A stretch of 60,000 nucleotides of DNA from Polytrichum commune (Eukaryota > Streptophyta > Polytrichopsida > Polytrichales > Polytrichaceae): contig OX485807.1 in NCBI GenBank assembly GCA_950295325.1, positions 45,230,440-45,290,439 of the forward strand, in the 5' to 3' direction. The notes beneath the pieces are model-generated. The model was given only the letters and a program-made list of their open reading frames with translations. It did not search any database and was not told the origin of the DNA. Position 1 is the stretch's first letter. Each line of letters begins with the position of its first letter. The position numbers and the translations under genes are program-made. Shown here piece after piece: positions 33,485 to 42,743 of this stretch.

Positions 33485-36400
33485 ATGGAGAGTGTGCCTC
33501 ACATGGTGGAAGAGGTGAGCTGAGTTCTACCATACTCGCTTTCCCACTCTGCCACGGGTGCACCCGTGGCAACCCCATGTCCGTACACCCCCAAACTGTA
33601 CGGCATAGTAGTCCACGGGTGTTCACCCGTGGGAGAGACTCGGACCCGGTTGGGGCCCCACAGGTGTTCACCCGTGGGAGAGACTCGGACCCGGTGGGGG
33701 CCCCACGGGTGTTCACCCGTGGGAGAGACTCGGACTCGGTTGGGGGGCCCCCACGGGTGTTCACCCGTGGGAGAGACGCGGACCCGGTGGGGGGGCTCAC
33801 GGGTGCTCACCCGTGGGAGAGACGCGGACCCGGTGGGGGGCCCCCACGGGTGTTCACCCGTGGGAGATACGCGGACCCGGTGGGGGGCGCCCACGGGTGT
33901 TCACCCGTGGAAGACTCCTATATGCAGATGCATGGAAGGCCCCACGGGTGTTCACCCGTGGAAGTAGATCATATGTATGTTAGTTGTCCCTACATATGTG
34001 AGGTTACAAGATGGCCGTGTATCATGTGTGTGACATACTCAATAGTTGTAGATGCAATTATGATCTTTTGTAGATCCACTGTTAGGTATGTGAAATATGT
34101 TGTGAATTACGAGTTGGAAGTTTCGTGATTCATTTTGATATATGGTGACGATGATATTCGTTAAACATGAATATTGGCACTATCCTGTATGGCTATTATT
34201 TTGTTACCACTTGAGCCAGCAAGTGTGACACCTACATGCGTAGTAATAATTGTTGACAATGCAGTGTTAGGGATGTTAGTTTTGGTGTGGGGGCTTTAAG
34301 CGAACTGGTAAGAAGGGCACTTCTCACAATGTGAATATGATAGGCAACACATACTTTTTTGAGTAGCGTGAAGAGAGGTGTAGAGCTCACCCGCTATATG
34401 AGTTTGGACATTCTGCTGATATGTCAATGTTGTCCCCCACGGGTGAACACCCGTGAGCTTGTGTTCAATGTGTGTTGACAACCCTTGATATCGATGTTCA
34501 GATTCCACATTACATTGGGTTGTCGAGGACGGAACTGAAGGGGAAGGCCGTTGTGTTGTTTGATGATGAGGGCCATGCTTTGTGTGATGGATTGATTTGC
34601 AACACAAATCCGTTGGATTGTGTTGACAATAGCATCCTAGGGGCTGAGGATGTTGGAGTTATTATCATGAACCCAACCGACAATGTTATTTCGCGGGATT
34701 GGGAGAACACTTTGCACCGTTGGCCTCTTTCACTCACCAAATTTGAAGGACATACATTGGCGGAAATATTGTTGGTCCATCATAATGCGACCCGGGAAGC
34801 TCAAAGTCATCGGCGCTTGCTTGGAAAACGCCAATACAACACTGCGAGGATGTGTGCAACTCGGCCAGCAGGGAAGAAAATTTGGGGAGCCACTGAGGAG
34901 CATGCACGGATGTTATCAGCGGTGGATTGTTGTTCGGAGCGTTGTTGCCAGGTATTCCCAAGGCCTTTGTTGATGAGTATTCGGAAACACTACTTCGCAT
35001 TGCCATTCAATGGTCGGAAGCTCATAGCCCAGTCGGTGTTCCAAACGATCCAGAAACATGAGCAAAACGGCCGTGATATGGTTATTGTGGAAGGGAGAAC
35101 AATATGCATTTGTGCATGGATGAACATCTATATGATATCAAGGGCACAATTCAATAGGAACAAGACCGAAAGCTTGATGGGGATTAGATCCCGAGATCAT
35201 GGAAATACAGGAACTACAAAACCACGGGCGAATACAGTGCAGGCACGAGCCACCCTTGGAGTATTGGTTGAGGGTAGGGCGGACGCCATGCCCCATATGA
35301 CTCGGACTCTTTCAACTGGTGAGAAGATAGGAACAGAGATGTTGCCTGTGGGAACAACGTGGTGCAACTTGTTGCAGGAAGTGAACAACTTGGACGGAGA
35401 CTTAGGGTACACGCCTATCTCTACGTCCACCTTCAGCCGCCTACATCGACAACATTACAAGCAATATGTTATAAAGAGCCCCGGTGACAACTTCTCGCGT
35501 TGTGGAACTTGTGCAACTTTCAAGGATTTGTTGCGAATACACACAAAAAACACAGCTGGTCACTTGGCCATCTCGAATGCTAGCCTTCGACATCTAACGT
35601 TGCAGGAGGCTCATAGAAACAGTTACTATAAAGATAGGATTTTGTCAAAGTATGCTCCCAATGAGGTGCTTTGTATAATCCATGACAAAATGGATTATGG
35701 GAAAACGGCGCTTCCCGTTTTCGCTCACAAAAACAAACGAGTTGACAAATACAAGCGATTTCCCATATCTATTGCGGGGATGATTGCACATGGTCACTTA
35801 GATGTGAATTATGCGCATTATGTCCTTGATATGTACCCATCCGATGCCAACTTCACTATCACCTCGATTATGAAGTTGCTTTGTCAACTTGAAATACAAC
35901 CTGTTTGCTCTAGTAGAGACATTCCTATTTCGTCCATAGGTGATCCTTTACACGACGCACTGGTGGTTGGTGTGGAGAAGTGTTCAAGAGTACTTCCATT
36001 GCCACCGCTCGACAATATTCCTGCTATAGGTTTGCCACCCCTCTTGCTTGTTCAAATGGACAATTGTGCGAAGGACAACAAATCAAAATACAACATGTTG
36101 TTTTGGTCAGCTCTGACTGCAAAGGGAATATTTCGGGAAGTCAGAGTGTCTTTCCTCATTGTTGGACATACGCATGAGGATGTGGATGCAATGTTTGGGA
36201 GGTTTGGACAAAGGTTGAAGATTGAGGATTGCCATACACTCCCAGATCTCATGGTATCGTTCATGGCTGCTGGGGAACCCACTATTGTCCCGTCCTTAAT
36301 CCACGAGGTTGCTGATTTCAAGGAATGGGTGAAGGGGTACTACAATGAGTTTGGTCAAGATCGACTTATTGGGCATTCCAAGGCGCACCAATTCCGTTTT

Positions 36401-37282
36401 TATGTGGACACTCAAGGAGTTCCATTGATGCAGTACAAAGTGTATTGTACAGATCCAAATTGGGTGCCTGATGGAGGAATTGCTCTTTGGAATGTGGACC
36501 CTATCACAAAGAAGACAATGTTCCCTACAGGTTAGTGGGTCCTTTCTTTGTATTGCTTTGGAAGTGCACTAGGAAAAATCATTGTGTGAAGTGTGTGGCC
36601 CACGGGTGATCACCCGTGGGCAGTTAGTCTGTGGTACTGCTCTGAGCTCAATTGTATGTATGTGTTTATAGGGTGTCCCCGTCCCGTTCCGAAAAGGGCG
36701 ATGAAAGATTCCGTGAACATAAAGCTTGGGGTGCAAGGGTTTATTAAGTATTGGAAGGATACGGCAGATCAAGATATTTCGGGTCAATATATGGAGTCCA
36801 TTGCGCCAACAATTTTATATTGGGAGAATGTGCTTGCGGCTATGGATCAACCTTTACTACCAACTCCATCTGAACTTAGCGAGCATTTTTGGCCCGCTAC
36901 ACGGTTTTCCATTGCACCAGCTCTACATGTGGATAATGTGCATCTATTTGAGGAAAACCTCACTGACTATGCTTACGTGGGGCCAGCTAGTTCTCGACCT
37001 GTAGAGACCTTCCGTCCCGGCGCACATATCAGGGTCGGCCATTATGTGTTACTACGTCCTAGTGAGGATTGTCCTAATCCAGTGTGGATGGGACGAGTGA
37101 TTTCTGAGCCGAATTTGGCGCATATCGGTCCTAATCCTCGTTCCATTGAGATTGTCTATTATGTACCGGTCCTTGGCCAAAGGAACAAGAAGACCTTGGA
37201 TGAACGTTATGAGGAATGGGACACGGCAAAATCTTTCCGATGGACGAGGCTCAAGGACTATGCACCAGCCATCAATCCCTAG
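33485..37282 (+). CDS. Gene B: DUF7869-type, DDE-transposase-like protein
   Basis: Inferred exons: 33,485-33,514 (MESVPHMVEE, donor GAG/GTGAGC), 34,502-36,530 and 36,672-37,279 (stop 37,280-37,282), with introns of 987 and 141 nt and consistent phases 0 and 1; 889 codons. The long exon-2 frame has no ATG at its 5' edge, which is why exon 1 is invoked. The protein carries a Cys cluster (FSRCGTCATFKDLL), then IIHDKMDYGKT (D405, D408), LVQMDNCAKDNKSKY (D530) and LIVGHTHEDVDAMFG (E569, D572). This motif series matches the widespread uncharacterised family I know as DUF7869. Its spacing resembles an RNase-H-fold DDE/D transposase core, which is my inference. The C-terminal exon is conserved in the decayed copy at 6.0-6.7 kb. 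A TATA box precedes exon 1. Palindrome array 2 lies in intron 1 and one palindrome in intron 2. Homology to the old copy continues in another frame past the stop to 37,452, so the last 55 or so codons seem lost to a frameshift. Confidence 0.8.
33551..33961. repeat. Palindrome array 2: nine copies inside gene B intron 1
   Basis: Copies begin at 33,551 (an 18-bp version lacking the central dinucleotide), 33,612, 33,657, 33,702, 33,750, 33,796, 33,843, 33,890 and 33,941. Spacing among the last eight is 45-51 bp. Spacers share AGAGAC(T/G)CGGACCCGGT, different from the array 1 spacer. Centres are all TT except one CT, so orientation is uniform here. Flanked by the exon-1 donor (33,515) and the exon-2 acceptor (34,501). 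Confidence 0.95.
34436..34457. repeat. 22-bp palindrome near the gene B intron 1 acceptor
   Basis: Copy with AA centre and one arm mismatch, 44 bp upstream of the inferred acceptor. Confidence 0.9.
36599..36620. repeat. 22-bp palindrome inside gene B intron 2
   Basis: Centre AT, so fully self-complementary across 22 bp. It sits in the middle of the 141-nt intron 36,531-36,671. Confidence 0.9.
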
Positions 37283-37452
37283 ACTGTGTTGTGGCATCAT
37301 GGGCAAGACAAAGGAATGCCTCCGATGACAATGTACTCATCCCAGCTCGGCAAATTCTCTTCGCGAAGGATAATTTAGATCGATGCACTAGAGGAGAGAA
37401 AATGACTGATGCAGATACTTTCGAGGATGCGATACCAACAGAAGACCTCTAG
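37283..37452 (+). pseudogene. Frameshifted C-terminal tail of gene B
   Basis: Another forward frame carries VLIPARQILFAKDNL and an acidic end to a TAG at 37,450-37,452. The old copy has the equivalent MTIPQKHIDFSNDNL in continuous homology (about 6,570-6,610). The frame change falls next to the gene B stop at 37,280. Alternatives: a small unrecognised intron, or programmed frameshifting. Confidence 0.55.
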
Positions 37453-37482
37453 CTTAAAGCTGCATTGCTCATTCCTCGGTAT

Positions 37483-37864
37483 CCACGGGTGATGTCTCGT
37501 GGGTGGGCTAGATGGATGACACCATCAAGTTACCTAGTTTGGTGCTCAATTTTAATTTTGTGAGCATTAATTAGAGAGCCATAGACATTGACATTTGTCC
37601 CACGGATGTTCGTGACACCAATTTTAAAGTCATTTTTTTGTGAATTTTCACGTGCATTGTCATAATTGCCAATATGTTTAATATGTGGGAGTCCTCCAAT
37701 GTGTATGGTGGGAACAAATTATCCACGGGTGTTCACCCATGGAGTGTAGGCACAATCCTTTTGTCTTCTTTGATGGGATCCTCCATATTACAATTGATTG
37801 TTTGTCCGGTGTCATTGGAACACGTTGTTTGTGGTCCCTAAATCCTCCACGGGTGTTCTATCGT
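37483..37864. repeat. Right subterminal palindromes (three diverged copies)
   Basis: Copies at 37,483-37,503, 37,722-37,743 and 37,845-37,864, all with mismatches mainly in the right arm. They mirror the four decayed copies next to the left end. Confidence 0.75.
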
Positions 37865-37875
37865 ACAAAGAAGCA

Positions 37876-37946
37876 ATCATGACGTTCCCATCACGTTCCC
37901 CACATTAAAATGAGCGGACCATTTGTCTCATTTTAGTTAATATCCC
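37876..37946 (-). repeat. Right terminal inverted repeat
   Basis: On the minus strand it reads inward GGGATATTAACTAAAATGAG, then a divergent stretch and two GGGAACGT-like motifs. It also contains an internal hairpin (TAAAATGAG paired with CTCATTTTA). Confidence 0.8.
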
Positions 37947-37949
37947 TAT

Positions 37950-39240
37950 CTCTCAAAATTTGAGAGAAGTTTAGGATCCAAAATAGGGTATTGTGCATAG
38001 GATATGAAATCCTAAATCTTGGATCAGCCAATGCAAAGTTAGCCGTGAAGTTAGCTTGGCCTATTCATTCTCTAAGTAGGACAAACTAAAAAGTTGGTTT
38101 TTAATAGCCCGACACCACTCTTTGTGTATGATAATTTAAACATTAAGAAAACTTCAGTGACCTTGTGTTAATTATTATAAACTTAAAGTTTGGGACTAAA
38201 CCAATGGTTGCATCTGCTTCAATAAAAAGGAAAGTTGGCTACTATTTATAGATAAACTAGTTTGTTTTCCCAATTTATTGGTTCCAAATTAAAACTCTAG
38301 GAAACAAACTAAATTGTATTATGAAAGATTGTTATTTTAAAATAAAAATGCATGCAACAACCAAATTTTTTCAGTGAATAACCGGTTTATAAATAGAAAT
38401 GTAAAGTTAGTGACTCAAGTGGCTCAAATTTCCCCGTTCATTTATCTGCCACTTTACTTTACAAATAGCTCTATTATGTATTGTGCTTTCTCTTTGTTCT
38501 ACAAAATGTCGTCCTTGCACTACTAGGATTTGTGGGTACCACCACACACTTGTATTTGACACAATGGTCCTTTGTGTCGAAGTAGTCATTTGCCACATGG
38601 TCACTTTTATACAAAATAACTATTGAGTCAATTGCAAGTGTGGGTTTGAACTCACCATCCTAGTTGTACAAAGATTTGCCCACTCATGCACATATATGGT
38701 CACTTTGTGAGCTCCTTGTTGTTTGGCCCTACAATCATGGCATATCCGCAAAGCCTAAAATAGTAATGAGATCTAAAAGCCTAAGATAGACTTCCAAGCA
38801 TGTCAAATAACTTGGAAAATTTCAAAAAATATATATGAAATGAAATGAAATTGACTTCAAAGTATGGGAAGTTGAAAATGCTAATGAGATTGAAGTACAT
38901 TAGGATGGTTTCAAACTAGTTAATTATGTGGATTGGCACAGTGTGGTAGCCCTTGTGAGATAGACGCTAATATAAACTTGGTGGTCCAATTAGAAGAAAG
39001 ACTTGAGGCTCCTTGAAACTACACTCTCAAATAGAGATGAAAACTTATCTCTATATGGGGTTGTATAGGGAATATTCCAACACGGAATGTGCCTCAATTT
39101 CAACTACATTATAGGAGCAAAAGTAGCATAGTTTAGTATCTCTAGAGATAGTGGTAATTATCCATCATCTAGTTTTAATGGCAAGTTGTGGTTTGAGGTG
39201 TGGTAGGCAACAATCTCGAGGGGTGCATCTACATTTGAGT
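37950..39240. other. Intergenic, no gene recognised
   Basis: AT-rich right flank of the giant element. No coding region or clear palindrome copy seen. Confidence 0.5.
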
Positions 39241-39245
39241 TATGT

Positions 39246-39450
39246 ATACACGTGCGAGAACCCCCTATTTAATGTGTGGGTCTGTGGGGGGGGGGGGGAG
39301 GGGGGGTATTTACCTTCCTTCGTTGAATATTTTCCATTCTATAAGTAGCTAAATTTCTAATGGATGGTATTTTCTAACACCCTATCATTGTATAAAAATT
39401 CTAGAGTCCCATAATTATAATCACCCTATCTTATTTGGGTGTAAACACTG
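39246..39450. mobile_element. Decayed relative of the hAT-like MITE family
   Basis: Shares 'tacacgtgcg', a long G run, 'ctatttacc' or 'gtatttacc' and 'atggtatttt' in the same order as the left half of the element at 43,938. No matching right end or target duplication found, so it is a fragment. Confidence 0.45.
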
Positions 39451-39459
39451 TAAAGTGGA

Positions 39460-40660
39460 CAACTCTTGATCCTTGCTCATGTTTAAGTGAAACTGATCCA
39501 AAACTATATACTAACTTTGAATTTTATGAAATATAAATTTCATAAATATTTAGAAAACATATGAATTTACAAACCAAGAAAATTAGGTTTTGAAGATTTC
39601 ATATTAATATTCTATATTTGAGTACCTAACTTAATGATAAAGGTCATCATGAAAAATAATATATTTTAAACAACATTTTGCTTCTACTTATAGGCCTTTG
39701 ACCAAGAAAACCATGGCTTGCGTATACCAGAATACTTATTTGGTCCACTTTACTATGCTTGCACCCATTTATAAATAATAGAAATTTTGTGTTAACAATT
39801 TGCACATACATTATTCATATAATACACTATGTATACATTATATTGCGTAGATATTACTCTGCATATTACACATATACAACCATCATGTCATAAATTTTAG
39901 CATCCAACAATATATAAACAACATATAGCAATAAAATAACTTCAAGATACATAAGCTTCAACACTAGCATACATAAACCTTCAACACCAACAAAGAACAT
40001 GACACCTTCAACTTTAATATACACCTTGAAATATACACTTAAAGATTGAACTTTGACATTACCAACAATGAACATTACACTGAAATTAACCTTCAAGTAT
40101 TAAAACATACAAGGGACTTCAAAATTCCAACACCTTGAACCCAATCAAAATAATTATTTCACAAACATCATGAAGTTTAAACAACGAGCCAACGTTCAAC
40201 CACTGAAGCACAAGAGCGAACAAACACAGTGAATGAGAGTTCCTAAACCAAAGCACAACGAACACTGCTCAATCGAACTACAACGAGCAAATGCTCAGTC
40301 AAAAGAGACTACAACGGCCAACCTTAGGAGAAAACAAAACCTAAGGGTGGAAATGAAAAACTCAGCTCAACGACCATTTTCAAAACCCCTAAGACTATCT
40401 CTTCCATATTTATTTGATGCATGATACTACCTTGATGCCCTACAAATAGTTCTTACTACCCTAATATCTTGTGTATGGTTCTTGAACCCCCCCAAGAAAC
40501 CATAAATAAACCAACCAACCCTTCTATCGCCGGATAATGGTACTTTTCATCCAAAGGTGACTATTTTAACAAATACATCTGCATGTTCACATAAATTTTG
40601 TCTACTTCTCATCCAATGCCACTAATGGCAGATGATTTATGTTGAACCTATAAATAAATA
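39460..40660. other. Intergenic, no gene recognised
   Basis: AT-rich. Short open frames at 39,866 and 40,233 are unconvincing. 39,660-39,770 resembles 32,160-32,265 (shared 'acaacattttgct' and 'ctttgaccaagaaaa' blocks), an old dispersed repeat. Confidence 0.45.
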
Positions 40661-40670
40661 AAATCTAACC

Positions 40671-42743
40671 TTGATTTTATTTTAACCTACTTTACATCTA
40701 AATTAAAACAAATACCACAAATTAAACCACTTCATACATTATATATAATTCACAAATACACATTTAGAGGGCACTATTGTATATCTAAATAAAAGTAAAA
40801 ATTATGTTATTTGAATAAAATCCATCATTTTCTCGCACGTGGTTTTTTCCACAATTTTGCTAGTGCCCGTCCCTAGGCAACAATGATCTTGCGTTGTGGT
40901 GGAATCGATGGTTGGGAGCAAGCACGATCAAGTATATGGAAAAATTGCTCCGGTGTACTAAAACCATAATTTTATGGTCAAAGGCATAAATGTAGTAGCT
41001 AAGTGTTGTTTCAATTGGATTTTTTTCTTTCACAAAGCCCTCTATTGTTGTGTGAGGTTCTTGAAAATAAAATATCAAGATTAGATCTTCAAAACTTATT
41101 AATAAAACAACTTCTCAAAGGGGAATGACTAAATCTGGTTTTGGATGTACATTTCATGACCTTAAACATTTTGAAGTTTGATTTTTAAATTTTTAAATTT
41201 TTTTCTTCATATTCCTTGAATCGTTATGAACCTAAAGACATCACTATAGAAATTTGTAGAAACAAACAATTTATTGTAATTTTATCATTAAAAAATTAGA
41301 CAATTACATGTTCAATATATCTACTTACACACTATTTGCACCATCTTCTAAAATACGTCACTTTGGTTTAATTTTCTTTGGCCAAATATTTAGATTTGGT
41401 AAAAGCTAAAGAGTCTATAGTTCTTTTCTTCCAAAAAGTACACAATTAATGTGTGACCTATTGTAATTTGAAAAGTATTTAAAGAAATGTGCCTTTTAGG
41501 CAAGTTAAGTAACTTCAATAAATTCCCAAAAACATCCATAGTTCTAAAAGCCTTTAATTATATATTTTGAAAAATATTATATTCACATGCAACCTAAAGA
41601 TTTTTCCAAAGTTATTTTAAGAATTAAGTCTTTTAGGCAAGTTGAATGGCTTGAATTAATTCCCCAAAAAGCTATAAATTTGAAAACCTTTAAAGAGTCT
41701 ACATAATGATTTAAATAAACAATAAACTCTTGTGCAACATGCATTATCTGCACAATATGTGGTGACTCTATGAATTAATTGCGTAGTAACTATGTACAAT
41801 AACTTTTTATAGGTAAATTTATGTAGTTAACCTATATATATATGAAACAAATATGTGTAGTGAATATGTGTAATAACTAGGTGAGTACCTCCTTTACCCA
41901 ATAACTATATTTCATCAACAAATAGGTGATGTGAGTGGAGTTGATGGCGAAGGGCTCAGTTTGGGATCCATGAGATCTTTGGTTCAAACCCCAACCAACC
42001 ACTTCTCCTAGGCTTAGGGCCCTAGTATCTTGGAAGTTATAGGTTCGGCTCTATGTACGTGAACTATTATTTCGTTATTTATCCTATATATGTGTTTTGA
42101 AACATTGATTGATTTACTTTGAATTTCACCTTACAAAAATCAAGATGAAAAACAATGGAAGCGGGTCCCACAATGCATGTTGTTAGAATATCTATAATTT
42201 AATACAAATAAACAAATTAGTTATAACAAAGAAACATGTCCGGTGGCAAAGGGTGTCAAAATATATGTAATTTAATCAAATTTAGGAATAACAAAGAAGC
42301 ATGTCCCATGGCACATGCCGTCAAAATGTCTATAGTGTAACTAAAATTATGTCCCCTCCCCACGTGGCCTTAGCTAAGCCTAAAAGTTGGTTCTAAAAGC
42401 ACGGCCTTCACACCATCGACATTATCTAGTGCCGAGCCTAGTTGGCATATGATGCGGCATGATTTAACAGTGGAGGTTTTAAGCCTCAAGCACCAACCCT
42501 CTTATCGGTACCTAGACATGAGGCAAGAATGTAGGACTTTTAAAAGTGTCGCCTCCCGCTGCCCTTGTGATTGGTTGCTTTTAGTCTTAGCTATGAGGGC
42601 ACGAGGAGGCCTTAGGGCCAAGAAGCTAGGCTGATTTTATAAATCTAGCATAATATAACGGATCTAGCATAATCTAGCATAGAGCTGTTCATATTTCCAC
42701 ATAATCCAATGGATATGGTTCGTTAAATAAACAAATCATATTT
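40671..42743 (+). repeat. Tandem segmental duplication, unit 1
   Basis: About 2.07 kb that recurs directly downstream from 42,744, with high similarity over its length. This unit keeps the empty target site (single 'tatgaaac' at 41,841-41,848) of the MITE found in unit 2. It contains a tRNA-like promoter pair: A box TGGCGAAGGGC at 41,945-41,955 and B box GGTTCAAACCC at 41,981-41,991. No gene is intact; the short frames are shadows. Confidence 0.9.

Larger units (their letters stand above)
18927..37946. mobile_element. Candidate giant TIR DNA transposon, about 19.0 kb
   Basis: The two ends are inverted repeats: reading inward, both begin GGGATATTAACTAAAATGAG, with 28 of the first 31 bases matching. 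Two GGGAACGT motifs follow at similar depth on each side. Between them sit all clear copies of a 22-bp palindrome in the window and two divergent multi-exon transcription units. One unit ends about 0.64 kb from the left end; the other ends about 0.5 kb from the right end (0.67 kb to its in-frame stop). The rightward gene has DDE-like motifs and is the best transposase candidate. The flanks share a possible 3-bp TAT target duplication (18,923-18,925 and 37,947-37,949), but with an extra G on the left, so the exact ends are not settled. No known giant plant element with this gene content comes to mind. Alternatives: a nested composite of several elements, or a chance inverted repeat, which the palindrome confinement argues against. 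Confidence 0.75.

Noticed and set aside
33289-34128. 279-codon open frame, and its reverse partners, rich in HGCSPVG and PRVFTRG repeats
   Set aside because: These peptides are direct translations of the palindrome array in different frames. The same artefact appears at 26,415-26,902. Not a protein-coding signal.
34454-34501. Upstream end of the long gene B open frame as its true N-terminus
   Set aside because: That stretch begins after a TGA, has no ATG, and includes the sequence just before a good acceptor. The 10-codon exon at 33,485 behind a TATA box fits better.
18917-37956. A definite target-site duplication for the giant element
   Set aside because: A TAT is present on both sides, but the left end has an extra G and three bases are easily shared by chance. 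Left unresolved.
39285-39308. G homopolymer as a stand-alone feature
   Set aside because: Best explained as part of a decayed MITE related to those at 10,369 and 43,938. Homopolymer length is also prone to sequencing error.
41945-41991. A functional tRNA gene
   Set aside because: A- and B-box matches are present, but the surrounding bases do not fold into a cloverleaf that I can trace, and the same pair recurs at 44,326-44,373 only because of the segmental duplication.
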